Shown in pieces: positions 41,601-48,029 of a stretch of DNA of 64,000 nt. Origin of the DNA: Clytia hemisphaerica (Eukaryota; Cnidaria; Hydrozoa; Leptothecata; Clytiidae); the NCBI GenBank assembly GCA_902728285.1, contig CACVBU010000194.1, positions 372,001 to 436,000 of the forward strand. The letters run 5' to 3'. The notes under the pieces are model-generated. The model saw only the letters and a program-made list of their open reading frames with translations. It was not told the DNA's origin and made no database searches. Within the stretch, counting starts at the first letter, position 1, and every line of letters starts with the position of its first letter. The translations under genes were made by a program, and so were the position numbers.

Positions 41601-44063
41601 TCACTTCGCGTCAAGAAAAGTAAGGGCTTTTTCATTTCGCGTCAAGAAAAGTAAGGGTTTTTTCACTTCGCGTCGAGAAAAGTAAGGGCTTTTTCTTTTC
41701 GCGTCAAGAAGAGTAAGGGCTTTCTCACTTCGCGTCAAGAAAAGTAAGGGCTTTTTTATTTTGCGTCAAGTAAAATAAGGGCTTCCTCATTTTGCGTCAA
41801 GTAAAATAAGGGTTTTCTCATTTTGCGTCAAGTAAAGTAAGAGTTTTTCACTTTGAATAGGAAATTCTACTCGCTTCGCAAACAGGCCATTATGATTTTT
41901 CAAATTAGATTTTCTCCATCTCTTTCCTTCGAAGTTTTCCTCCCTTACGAGAAATTCCGCCTTATTATTTACTCACAACCGGCCGGCCACTGCTTTAGCA
42001 AGGGCAGTTTTCCAACATAAATCTTGCACTTTAATTCACTTCCCCTTTCTTTTAGATTCGTGTAAAGTACCGAACGAGTTTCGTGCTTACATCCATCACT
42101 GTGAAGGAGATTACTCTTACTCCAGTGAAGATACTAAAGATTACCGAACAGGATGGGTTGCTATGGACAACCAACAAAACAACACTGTCAGTCGAAAGCG
42201 TCGTGACTTGACTTTCGTGATGGAACCGAAACGTCGAGCACGTCGCTCAACATCGAATGGGGTTTACAAGAATATGGTAACCGGTGCCGGCAAAAAGAGT
42301 TCAAAAGCTCGAAGATTAGCGAAGAAAAGGTCGCCCGGTGGTAAAAGGGTGTATTACGTCAGCCCTAAGGCTCTCTTGCCTGGCGGTGCTGTTATCTCCT
42401 GTTTTGATCGCTGGGAGCACCGAACGCAATCTGAACTCAGGGGTTTTCCTTTTGTGGGAAGAATGCTGACGTATGCAGGAAGTGGTTACCATGCCAATCT
42501 TGGATACAACGAAGAAACAGCGTGGACAGTGATTGCTGATCTTCATTCACATAATTGGTTCGATGAGCAGACACGCGCCATCTTTATCGAGTTCACTGTC
42601 TACAACCCGAACGTCAATTTATTCGCAACTGCTTTCCTTTTCACAGAAATGACTCCCACAGGTGAGCCCCTTTGATATTTTTTGATTTCTTGAGTTTTTT
42701 TACTTTTAAATTTCATTGCCTCCGTACTTACCTGTGAGAAAATTTTTCTCTTTCGTGAATTCGTCGATTCAAATCTTCCAAGTCTCTGCCATTCCTCGTT
42801 GCTATCTTCTTTGAGACCTTTTGCTAAACTCTATGGCAAATGATAAATCTTGTTTTTTATCCTTTAGGTGGATCCTTGCCATGGGCTGATTTCAAAATTT
42901 TCAACGGATATCGCTACTCTGTCAATGTGAACGCAATGAGTCGAGTTGCCGAGCTTATTTTTGTCGGCTTCGTTATTTATTACACTGTGAAGGAGATCCG
43001 TAAACTCCTGAAACAAAAATGGCTATATTTCCATAGTTTCTTCAACATCATTGAAATTCTACTGATACCCTTATATTGTGCCATGTTTTGCTTACTTTTG
43101 GTTCGCTGGTTGACTACAGCCAGAAACATCAAAATGTTCAAAGAGAATCCAAAAGATTTCGTGAGTTTCCAATACGCGGCCACTGCTGACGAAGTTTTGC
43201 AAGCCGTCATCGGATTGGTGGCTTTCTTACTCAACATCAAATTTCTTCGACTTTTCCAATTCGCCAAAACCTTCTTCAGTATAGGCCTCATCATGAAGAC
43301 GTTCGTTCATCCGTTGTTGATGTTCATGGTCCCCTTTCTCGGTTTCTTCTTGCTTTTCGCTTACTGCGCCCACCTCGGGTTGGGGACACAGGTATACGAA
43401 TACAATTCGCTGGGGCGCACGTGTGTTTCGCAATTTCTCCATTTGCTCGGTGCCGTAGATTTCGAACTAATGCAAGAAGCGCGGCCGTTGTTCGGGCCGC
43501 TGTATTATGTGGCCTTTTCAATGTTCATGCTGAACGTTGTTTTTAACGTTTGTATCGCCATCATTTGTGAAGCGATCGACGATGATTATGAGGAAGAGTA
43601 CGTCAAGCAAGCAGGTGATATCCAACTCGTCGAATACATGATCACGCGTTTAAAACGTTTCGTCGGGCGGTACGAAGAGGGCGCGTGGCGTGACCAGTTG
43701 GATGAAGAAGTGTCTCGGGATAAATACGAAACCTGTGACGCTTTGATGACGAGATTGGAGAAAAGTGTTGACGAGATACACAATTATGTCTTCCAACAAA
43801 CGGCGAGTTGTAATGAGAAAGAGAAAGGAGAACACACGAATTTGGGCGTTGCTACGGAGAACAGTGTAACTGTGGAAAACGTTGAGGAGGAGCGCAGTGA
43901 GACAGTAAATGGCTCAGTGGAGGAGTGTGATGAGAGAAGCGTCAACGAGAGAGACGAAGATATGATGCAGATTAAAAGCGAGAAAGAAGAGGAAAATACA
44001 GAAACGAACGAAAATGAAGAGCAAACTGTTGACGAAAACACTACTTCTCTTGATTCGAACTGA
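13608..44063 (+). CDS. Polycystin-1-like receptor/channel (REJ-GAIN/GPS-PLAT-PKD channel), 35 exons
   Basis: This is a polycystin-1-family protein: a large membrane protein whose ectodomain is cleaved at a GPS site and whose C-terminal half forms a TRP-like polycystin channel module. The 35 exons (given block by block in the next entries) sum to 9,453 nt, an exact multiple of three (3,150 residues plus stop), and every junction phase agrees. Order: signal peptide (about residues 14-35), beta-rich ectodomain to about 900, REJ region about 900-1430, GAIN to GPS about 1430-1930, TM1 about 1970, PLAT about 2000-2110, four further helices to about 2330, polycystin domain with six helices about 2440-2960, acidic tail. 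No LRR, WSC or C-type lectin domain is visible, so it is closer in layout to REJ/PKDREJ or PKD1L proteins than to human PKD1. Start may be ATG 13608 or the in-frame ATG at 13647. Confidence 0.93.
13743..13864. mobile_element. Short TIR element, pogo/mariner-like ends
   Basis: In polycystin intron 1. Left end CAGTAGAACCTCC and right end TTGGAGATTTTTACTG followed by TA, the CAGT...ACTG ends with TA target typical of Tc1/mariner-pogo MITEs. The arms are short and imperfect and no ORF is present. Confidence 0.5.
14402..14593. mobile_element. MITE with TTTTTTATAAGAAC termini in polycystin intron 2
   Basis: Arms 14402-14423 and 14573-14593 are inverted copies (ACACGTTCTTTTTTATAAGAAC against GTTCTTATAAAAGAAACGTGT). 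The interior is rich in AAGAAC/GTTCTT. It belongs by its ends to the same superfamily as 4375-4758, 30615-30802, 32332-32611 and 49977-50338. Confidence 0.75.
15955..16085. repeat. Fragment of the GGACCTACCTGG/GGAGGTCCTAT repeat family
   Basis: GGACCTACCTGGAGGTCCTA followed by AATTAACC and TTCATTAGTTT-type sequence resembles 35835-36000. The opposite end (CCAGGTAGGTCC) is seen at 36966-36977. It is probably an incomplete element in polycystin intron 4. Confidence 0.5.
16763..16988. mobile_element. Inverted-repeat element with GCCCAAAGGGCT/AGCCCTTCGGGCT ends
   Basis: Left end GATTTAAAAAGCCCAAAGGG (16763-16782 onward) is inverted relative to the right end CCCTTCGGGCTTTATAAATC at about 16969-16988. 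Length about 226 bp, polycystin intron 5. A fragment of the same family is at 5488-5545. Confidence 0.65.
17253..17335. repeat. Partial copy of the TAGCCTGTACGCATCCCCT repeat
   Basis: Contains AGGCTGTACACATCCCCTGG, GTATGTTTTGATAAAGGGG and ACCCCCGTCTTTT. This is a diverged single end of the inverted-repeat element at 19831-20218. Confidence 0.6.
17786..18010 (-). repeat. Dispersed repeat family R1, copy 1
   Basis: In polycystin intron 6. It matches 31935-32125 in opposite orientation, including GTGAGCAAAGG, GTACATCAACTATCGACTTT and GATATC-C-CCGATACATAA blocks. Differences in the shared reading frame are mostly amino-acid changing, so it behaves as a non-coding repeat. Confidence 0.75.
18040..18220 (+). 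repeat. Dispersed repeat family R2, copy 1
   Basis: Matches 44295-44475 in reverse orientation (AACCACAATCGATTTG, GCTCTAAA, ACTTAGAACCTTAGGAT, AATGGTCCA and ATATAGCCT blocks in the same order). Located in polycystin intron 6 directly after repeat R1, with which it may once have formed one element. Confidence 0.75.
18464..18568. repeat. Small inverted repeat
   Basis: ATGATGTGTTCTGAT near 18466-18480 is inverted as ATCAGAACACATCAT near 18552-18566. About 105 bp, polycystin intron 6; MITE-like but without clear ends. Confidence 0.5.
18812..19160 (+). repeat. 59-bp minisatellite carrying branch point, acceptor and exon 7 start
   Basis: Six copies start at 18812, 18871, 18930, 18989, 19048 and 19109 (TTCGTTTATG start; period 59, last 61). 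Each unit has TGCTAAC or TGCTAGC, a CTTCTT pyrimidine stretch, TCTTCCTTTTAAG and then GGTTGGGTTACA or close variant. The last unit supplies the real acceptor (19146-19147) and first codons of exon 7. Copies 2 and 4 share CTAGC and ACTACCCTT/ACGACCATG features that alternate, suggesting a 118-bp higher-order duplication. Confidence 0.92.
19148..24977 (+). CDS. Polycystin-1-like exons 7-13: middle ectodomain, including an 11-nt microexon
   Basis: Exons 19148-19243, 19356-19541, 20768-20867, 23329-23575, 24202-24343, 24707-24799, 24967-24977. Exon 11 carries a PKD-like WSLTEGYEF ... HSFPAPGDFLVAV pattern. Exon 9 has a CIKTC pair. Exons 7 and 12 each start inside the last unit of a minisatellite whose other units repeat the same acceptor and exon start (18812-19160, 24489-24720). 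Exon 13 is only 11 nt (TTCCTGGACCA) and reads V-P-G-P across its borders; it is required to restore phase between exons 12 and 14. Exon 7 could instead use a nearby AG, but only 19148 keeps the frame. Confidence 0.8.
19560..19800 (+). mobile_element. tRNA-derived SINE
   Basis: GGAGCGATAGCCAAGTGGTC resembles a tRNA 5' half with the A box (TAGCCAAGTGG). GCGGTTCGAATCCACGCGGG is a canonical B box (GGTTCGAATCC) within a T-arm stem. An unrelated ~160-bp body follows. The tRNA part looks Ser/Leu-like by its long variable region. It lies in polycystin intron 8. Poly-A or simple tail and target-site duplication are not clear, so the 3' border is approximate. Confidence 0.8.
19831..20218. mobile_element. 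Inverted-repeat element with a nested insertion in its right arm
   Basis: Left arm 19831-19911 begins TAGCCTGTACGCATTCCC. The right arm ends GGGATGCGTGCAGGCTA at 20218 and shares GGGGATGAGTATCGTGTATA and AAAATTCCCG with the left in inverted form. The right arm is split by about 60 bp (20117-20177) that begin CAGGGTGTCTACGG and end AACCTG, flanked by CTATA on both sides. A partial copy lies at 17253-17335. Confidence 0.85.
21079..21510. repeat. Long inverted repeat, about 86-bp arms
   Basis: 21079-21165 and 21425-21510 are inverted (shared AAGCTTTTGAAGTC, AAAATTCACTTTTGAAAAAT and GTCAAAAATCATC blocks). Nested inside, 21290-21335 (AACCATACAGCACCAT ... TTGAACATT-type) pairs with 21380-21425. 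It could fold into one long hairpin within polycystin intron 9. Confidence 0.85.
22052..22865. mobile_element. Foldback element with about 170-bp inverted arms
   Basis: ATACTCTAGAGGCTGAG at 22052 is inverted as CTTAAGTCAGCCCCTAGAGTAT ending 22865 in an 814-bp element. The arms run to about 22223 and from about 22694, sharing CGTATGCGCATCGGCGTATA and ACGTGTGTGGCGTTATTTGG blocks. The centre holds two direct copies (22245-22365 and 22575-22690) of a segment with AATTTTCTGACCATGGTTCT-type sequence. No coding capacity. Polycystin intron 9. Confidence 0.88.
24489..24720 (+). repeat. 39-bp minisatellite carrying acceptor and exon 12 start
   Basis: About six copies of a unit like ATAATTTTTCAGGTTTTTCA followed by CCGACATTGAA, spaced 38-44 bp. 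From the third copy on, each has TTTTTCAG/GT or TTTTTTAG/GT. The last unit gives the acceptor (24705-24706) and first codons of exon 12 (GTTTTCCACCGACATTGACG). The first two copies read TTTTTCATG instead of CAG and lack the acceptor. Confidence 0.88.
25365..26162 (+). CDS. Polycystin-1-like exon 14: large PKD-like ectodomain exon
   Basis: A single 798-nt exon (266 codons, phase 0 at both ends), the largest ectodomain exon. It contains DGSRYGFSVDGEKIC and ends NEEYVANFSHTFK, resembling the strand-turn-strand ends of PKD repeats (which typically end in a YxVxHxFxxxGxY pattern). Several N-x-S/T sequons suggest glycosylation. The next exon continues the pattern with DGQYAHSFLHVEDTP. Phase-0 borders make it a module that could be skipped without a frameshift. 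Confidence 0.88.
26542..31262 (+). CDS. Polycystin-1-like exons 15-22: REJ module
   Basis: Exons 26542-26701, 27297-27670, 28257-28439, 28634-28728, 29136-29240, 29549-29871, 30328-30611, 31062-31262. REJ (receptor for egg jelly) hallmarks: FVTLQILQTINC ... TSWQIF, AEISGG followed by VMDASGSNDPD (the LDASxSxDPD motif), SLTYQWYLKV, and NGGFCSIAPKVGTFMVDF followed by SCHGWQD, which matches NGGSCSVSPASGTALTTTF ... SCSGWED of human PKD1. The exon 16 acceptor (27296) was chosen because it alone fits phase 1. The exon 19 acceptor (29135) was chosen over one 15 bases downstream, which meets a stop. Confidence 0.9.
26783..27079. mobile_element. TIR element, about 300 bp
   Basis: ATCATAGTCGTTATAAAA...CCCTGGTCTGG at the left (26783-26814) is inverted as CCAGACCGGGTGATTTATAA...GACTATGGT at the right (27050-27079). 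Polycystin intron 15, no ORF. Confidence 0.7.
27109..27210. mobile_element. pogo-like TIR fragment
   Basis: TACAGTAGAGTTTCGTTAAT followed by TCGAACCTCTTTAAATCGAA resembles the ends of pogo/Tigger-type MITEs (TA target, CAGT start, repeated TCGAA). The same GAATGTCTCCTTAA-TCGAACAAG block is at 34290-34320. Only one end is seen. Confidence 0.55.
30615..30802. mobile_element. MITE with TTTTTTATAAGAAC terminus abutting a splice donor
   Basis: TATGCTTTTTTTTATAAGAA at 30615 is inverted relative to TTATTATAAAAAAAATGTGCATA ending 30802, with GTTCTTA blocks inside. It begins three bases after the donor GT of exon 21 (30612-30613). Confidence 0.65.
31516..34731 (+). CDS. Polycystin-1-like exons 23-27: GAIN domain, GPS cleavage site and first membrane helix
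   Basis: Exons 31516-31845, 32641-32886, 33086-33647, 33777-34096, 34501-34731. Helical GAIN-A-like sequence precedes beta-rich GAIN-B (SLRLTVYMRE, KYLFRWIVPD). The GPS has CLFWDEMNETWSSNGC then CLCTHLTDFGG. The conserved cysteines, the Trp, and the H-L-T triplet at which GPS proteins self-cleave are all present. TM1 follows (VLMVIISLFLIYIILGVWV). Exon 26 also has a polybasic KKRRRRR run and a Pro-rich stretch about 80 residues before the GPS. The exon 27 donor (GAG/GTTATT at 34731-34732) is weak but is the phase-0 site that links to the PLAT exon. Confidence 0.88.
31935..32125 (+). repeat. Dispersed repeat family R1, copy 2
   Basis: Inverted relative to copy 1 at 17786-18010. Contains a good acceptor-like TTGTCTTTTTAG before GTGAGCAAAGG and a short open frame (YINYRLCF), but it ends in a stop and is not needed to join exons 23 and 24. 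Confidence 0.75.
32170..32312. repeat. pogo-like fragment
   Basis: Contains AAAACTTGTTCGAGTTATAG and TTCGACTTAAAGAGACAGCACTGTA, similar in motif to the TCGAA/TTCGAG ends at 27109-27210 and 34258-34436. Boundaries uncertain. Confidence 0.4.
32332..32611. mobile_element. MITE with TATATGG...TTTATAAGCAT termini
   Basis: CATATATATGGTTTTTTCTT followed by TATAAGCAT at the left is inverted as ATGCTTATAAAAAAAAACAT followed by GTATATGG at 32611. About 280 bp, ends 29 bases before the exon 24 acceptor. Confidence 0.7.
34258..34436. mobile_element. pogo-like MITE in polycystin intron 26
   Basis: Starts CAGAGTCCCTCTAAACTC and ends ACGTGTTCGAGTTATCGAGACTTCGCTG. Internal TAACTCGAA/TTCGAGTTA repeats match 27109-27210. 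It looks like a short pogo/Tigger-type derivative without transposase. Confidence 0.6.
35026..39015 (+). CDS. Polycystin-1-like exons 28-30: PLAT domain and membrane helices 2-5
   Basis: Exons 35026-35149, 35522-35662, 38087-39015. PLAT (lipid/protein-binding, cytoplasmic in polycystins) is recognised by LIITVITGAGNGSGTTARVYGLLRG, matching YEILVKTGWGRGSGTTAHVGIMLYG of human PKD1, then DFFRVFHDNGG and SPSWYLRSILVVD (human SPAWFLQHVIVRD). After PLAT comes GLLDGHIWFSIFLRPAQSSF (human FFDKHIWLSIWDRPPRSRF), then hydrophobic helices (CLALIFLTMLTNAMFFGA; GIQSSIIIIPPSVIIIEIF; YVAYFVVFASVGSSATVCFF; FFQSVIVIQPVKAVFVAVLF). A Lys/Glu-rich cytoplasmic loop separates helices 3 and 4. The intron before exon 30 is filled with a composite repeat block (35663-37795). 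Confidence 0.94.
35864..35939. repeat. (TTCG)n microsatellite
   Basis: About 18-19 uninterrupted TTCG units. It sits inside the composite block and creates repetitive reading frames with no biological meaning. Confidence 0.95.
35940..36880. repeat. Tandem duplication, 483-bp period, two copies
   Basis: TTTTTTGCACAAAGATG occurs near 35978 and 36461, and AAAGTAGGGTACCATC and AAAACGCATGTTTATCTAT blocks recur in the same order. The second copy lacks the (TTCG)n array. It ends near a TTTTTTTATAAGAA motif at about 36850. Confidence 0.85.
37919..37994. repeat. Short hairpin element with 22-bp arms
   Basis: 37919-37940 (CCAGTCAACCCTAATTTCGG...) is inverted at 37973-37994 with one mismatch around a 32-nt loop. 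Compact 76-bp foldback, polycystin intron 29. Confidence 0.8.
39085..39480. repeat. C-rich repeat with inverted ends
   Basis: Several runs of 7-11 C followed by GTTTATT. TACTCTTAGATTCTAAATAA near 39156 is inverted as TTATTTGGAACGTAAGAGTA near 39460. Polycystin intron 30, no ORF. The C-runs are prone to sequencing error. Confidence 0.6.
39623..44063 (+). CDS. Polycystin-1-like exons 31-35: polycystin channel domain and acidic tail
   Basis: Exons 39623-39723, 40274-40490, 41229-41397, 42056-42661, 42868-44063. Helix VLKDILIYLFFLLIVANLSYS starts the channel module. The extracellular TOP (polycystin-mucolipin) domain follows with DYRTGWVAMD, AGSGYHANLG and LHSHNWFDEQTRAIFIEFTVYNP (human LHNWLDNRSRAVFLELTRYSP). 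It carries an extra basic stretch of about 70 residues at 2593-2660. The last exon has the five channel helices; the pore region reads TCVSQFLHLLGAVDFELM and the final helix FGPLYYVAFSMFMLNVVFNVCIAII. The cytoplasmic tail (about 130 residues) is Glu/Asp-rich with a short heptad-like segment. Stop codon TGA at 44061-44063. Confidence 0.94.
39778..39938. repeat. 20-bp minisatellite (GGGACATTTCAAGCCTTCTG)
   Basis: Eight copies of a 20-bp unit, almost identical, in polycystin intron 31 about 50 bases after the exon 31 donor. The unit does not contain a splice site, unlike the other arrays in this gene. Confidence 0.95.
40824..41162. mobile_element. MITE with 27-bp TIRs and repeated CGCCAAAATTAGTTCCC
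   Basis: 40824-40850 (TACCTTAAGGGAACTTATTT...) is inverted at 41136-41162 with one mismatch, TA at both outer ends. The interior is built from direct and inverted CGCCAAAATTAGTTCCCGCC motifs. Polycystin intron 32, 339 bp. The core motif also appears in the 12121-12727 duplication. Confidence 0.88.
41381..41855 (+). repeat. 31-bp minisatellite carrying the exon 33 end and splice donor, 15 copies
   Basis: Unit TTCGCGTCAAGAAAAGTAAG followed by GGCTTTTTCAC. The GCGTC core occurs 15 times from 41386 to 41824, spaced 31 bp (one unit 35). The first unit contains the last codons of exon 33 and its donor (AAGAAAA/GTAAGG at 41397/41398). Most later units keep GTAAGG; the last three degrade to ATAAGG or GTAAGA. 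Reading through the first donor reaches a TAA within the second unit. Confidence 0.95.
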
Positions 44064-44974
44064 AATTTTGTTCTTTCATTTTGAATATTGTGATATTATT
44101 TTAGAGTGACCTGTGCTATATGATAGCTACAATCTCAGTCAAAATATATTGAGAATTTTGGTTAATTCCTCGTTTTCAAACAGTTTTCAAACAGTTTTCA
44201 AACAGATTAAAGTTCGGGCGAGAGAAAGTCGCTTTTGGGAAAATTGATAAGTCTATTCGAATATTTCAATTTGCGAGGGGTTTACAGGGGTTCGCAGACT
44301 ACCAGGCTATATCCTAAGCTCTATTGGACCATTCTTGGACTTTTAGTTCCTCAGATCCTAAGGTTCTAAGTATTAACTCTAGCATTAAAAGTCTACCCGT
44401 CCAACCTAATTTAGAGCGCTTCCAAATCGATTGTGGTTGTAAGATTTCGTGGGAATTTCCCTTTTTCTCAAATAGTATGACTTTGATTGTACATCTATTC
44501 TGTCTGTCGTAAATTCTTTAGTGCTTCGGCACAATATTTGTGATATTTCGAATTTCTTTTATAATTCTTTTTGCGTGTGTTTTCATGTATTATATCATAA
44601 TTCAAATATCTTTTGACTTAAAACTACCGCTGCGTCCTTGCGTCTTCGGTACCAAATTAATTCCAGTTCACCACGTGCTGAGCTAAAATCGGATAATATA
44701 AAGTCTGTCTGCCTCTTTCTCTGTTCACCGTTAGCAGGCTTGTCATTAACAAAAATTTGCATTTTTCCAAGGAGTTTGATTTAAGCTAATTTTTTACCAA
44801 GGGGTTTGATACCTATATTTCTTTTTCCAAGGGTAAAATGATTTGCTGGTTTATGTATCTAAGGGTCCGAAGAAAACAGGAAAATTTCTCAATTTATTCT
44901 GAAATTTTCAAGAGAAAAAGAATCCATCCATCTTCCAGGGGTTCCACAAGTTTTGCCATTTTTCTAGGTAGGTG
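44064..44974. other. Intergenic stretch between polycystin gene and LINE
   Basis: Polycystin 3' UTR at its start. It holds a short triple repeat of CAAACAGTTTT (44176-44208), repeat R2 copy 2 (44295-44475) and three CCAAGG-GTTTGAT motifs (44765-44830). No gene or polyadenylation signal was confidently placed. Confidence 0.5.
44295..44475 (-). repeat. Dispersed repeat family R2, copy 2
   Basis: Reverse-complement match to 18040-18220; shared blocks AGGCTATAT, TGGACCATT, ATCCTAAGGTTCTAAGT, TTTAGAGC, CAAATCGATTGTGGTT. Confidence 0.75.
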
Positions 44975-45006
<32 letters not shown>

Positions 45007-45066
45007 GATGTATACAAGCTCACAGGCCCGAGGTGGACCTCTACGAACCGATTTCTAATTACAATA

Positions 45067-47970
45067 TTAATATGTCAAGTATCTTAGTTGGTGTTTTTCC
45101 CACGCTTTGTTTAGGCTTTCTTTAAACAATTTGATTGAGGTCGACTCGATGACAAATCGCGATAGTGCATTCCATGTTGGTCGATCTATAGTAGAAAGAT
45201 TTCGTCTGAGCCCCACGAAAACCACATCATCAGCAAAGTTTGGAAAAAATTCATGATCATGGAATCTGTTTGGACGGGTTTTTTTAACAAACTTGTTCCG
45301 AGTTGTCTGTGGGTCGTAAAAATGAATATGCTTATATATTTGCACCATATCACTGAAAAGCCTTCTGAACTCAAGAGATGGAAGCTTGAGTCTTTTTAAC
45401 GTTCTTCGTAGTGGAGATTACGATATTGAGGAATCAGTCTTGTCGCCCGTCTTTGAACACCTTCAATCAAGTTTATACTACGACGTAATTTTGGCTGCCA
45501 TACTGATTGTGCATATTCCAAGTGAGGTCTGACAAAGGTGGTGTACAGAGTACAAAGTGCCGAAGGACTCAAGTCGTTAAAACTTCTTTTGATAACTCCA
45601 AGGATTGAATTTGCTTTGTTAACCTTTTGGATATATGCTCCTCGAAAGTTAGTTCCGAATCGATCAAGATGCCGAGGTCTTTTTCTTCAAAAACATGTTC
45701 AAGTTCATTACCTCCAAGCTGGTATCTGTGTGCATGCTTGATGTTGGCGAATTTACCTATTGTTAAGACATGACATTTATCAGGATGGAACGTGAGTAAC
45801 CAATCCTGTGACCACTTTTCCATTTCATCGATATCTCTTTGTACAACGATAGAGTCTTCTACCGAATCTATAGTCTTCACTATTTTCGTGTCATCAGCAA
45901 GAGAATGCATCAGAAACTACTTTGTCTGGCAAATCATTGATGTAAATGACAAATAGCAGAGGTCCAAGTACACTTCCTTGAGGATCCCACTTACGACAGG
46001 GTTTGTTGATTTGTTGATGCGAGTTGACTTTGACCAGCTGCTTGCGATCTGACAAAAACGATGTTATCCAGTTTAGTAGACTTCCACCTACCCCGTAACA
46101 TTCCAGTTTTTTCTTTAACCTCCTGTGAGGGAAGGTGTCAAACGCTTTTGCAAAATCAAAATAGATGCAATCGACAACTTTGCCTTCTGCCATCGTTTCA
46201 CAACATTGGTCAATGTAGTAAAGAAGTTGAGTGACTGTTGATCGCTTACCAATAAAACCTTACTGTTTTTCAGATAAAGATTTTCTTCCACAAGATGATC
46301 CATAATTGCTTTTCGTAGCACTGACTCCATCATTTGCATACTATAGATGTTAAACTGACTGGACGGTAGTTTATGGCTAGGTTGTGAGCACCCTTGTTCT
46401 TGTAGATTGGCGTGACATGCGCCATCTTCCAGTCCTCAGGTAATACGCTATCTTCTAATGTTTTGTTCATGATTATCTTCAGCGGTTCTGCAACGAAGTC
46501 AACTAGTTCCTTCAGCATCAACGGATGAATCTCATCTGGTCCAAATGATTTGCTGGGGTCAAGCTGCTTGATCTGTCTTGTTATTGTTTCTAGAGAAATT
46601 TCAGGGATATCGATTATCGTATCTGTTCTTTTATCAAATGAAGGTAATTGTCCGTTTGGCTCATTCGTAAATACACCACAAAATTGCTTTTGTAGGATAT
46701 TTGCCTTTTCTATGTCTTCATGCTTCAATGATTCTTTGTTGTCCTCCGACTCCAGAAGAGATGCAACTCGGCTTGTCGACTTCAATTGATTTCTTACATG
46801 CGACCAAAATCGCTTCGGGTTGTTCTTTGCCGATCTGCTAATTTCTCGTTCATGGTTTCTACGCGTGCGTCTCATTATACTGTTGACTCGGTTTCGCGCC
46901 GAAACATATTTTGCTCTATTGAACTCCTTGTCAGCATCCGAAGAATTAATCCACTTCCTATGTAGGCGATCTTTTATCCTGATTTCATTTCGAATATCTT
47001 CCCCTATCGGAATATTTCCTTTTTTCTTCCAGAAGGAATTTCCAACTTCTTTTAGCGGGACGAATCGGCTCTTTAGATCGTTTAGATCAGTTTTGAACTG
47101 TTCCCAGAGCTCACATACTGTCTTTCCGTTTGATGTCGCGATAAAGTCTTGCGTCCAATTAGCCGCTCGAAGAAAGCGTCGCATTTCCTGGAAGTTAGCT
47201 GAATTGTAGGAATACTTTTGGCAACTTGGCTTCTGCTCAGCACAACACTTGAAGTCAAAGACAAGTACACTGTGGTCACCTTTTCCAAGTGGACTAAGAT
47301 ATTTGAGATTGTTGACTTGGTTATATTCACTGGTTAGAATGAGGTCTACTAGAGACGGATCGTCTGTTCCTCTACATCTCGTCGGCTCTTTGACGTATTG
47401 GTAAAGAAATGAATCTCGTAGTGCATCCAAGAATTTTTCTTCTTTACTGTCCTCAATATGGGGGGTTGTCCAGTTTTCCCAATTTATTGTTGGTAGATTA
47501 AAATCTCCAACTATACATTTGTGTGAATATCTCTTGTCTTGACTCAATGACTTCAACAGGCTGTTCAACATAGAATTGTTTTCGTGCGAGTTAGCTTGCT
47601 TCGTAGGGCTTCTGTATATACACGCAAATACAAGTTTGTCTTTCTTTGCTAGACGAATCTCGATAATACAGGTTTTTTCGAATTCAACAGGACTTTCGAT
47701 GTCAGCAACTAGATGGTCTATTGATGAGTGTGCCAATATAACGATTCCTCGACCTTGTTTATTGGTATTAGTGGAAGTTAACAACTTTGTAGTTTTCATT
47801 TCGTATTCGTGGATTTGCCATTTTTCACCATGTTTGGGTTTTACTTCACAAATGGCGATTAGGTGCGGTTTCTCGAGTTGATTTATCTTATTTAATATTC
47901 CTTTCTTTGCTTTCGTAAATTGATCGGAATTTGTTGATAGGATTATTTTCAGGTATAGTTCTTGGGTTAG
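45067..47970 (-). pseudogene. LINE ORF2: endonuclease-reverse transcriptase (frameshifted)
   Basis: The longest open piece (46330-47799 and upstream to about 47970) has the AP endonuclease (CEVKPKHG; ACIYRSP; GDFNLPTINW; the SLVDLIL and GDHSVLVF region) and the start of the reverse transcriptase (HVTPIYKNKGA, NYRPVSLTS). Continuing in shifted frames are YFDFAKAFDTFPH (46100s), GSVLGPLLFVIYINDLP (about 45960) and LADDTKI at the catalytic [FY]ADD position, where the first residue is L. Frame breaks lie near 46335, 46195, 45905 and 45560. It is a relic. Confidence 0.9.
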
Positions 47971-48029
47971 GGTTTGCTTTATGCTAGTTGTGCTTGTTTA
48001 TAGCGGTTTGTTCTATTGTTGTTTTTTGA

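Noticed and set aside
46820..47209. 129-codon plus-strand ORF
   Set aside because: Antisense to the LINE ORF2 endonuclease/RT region.
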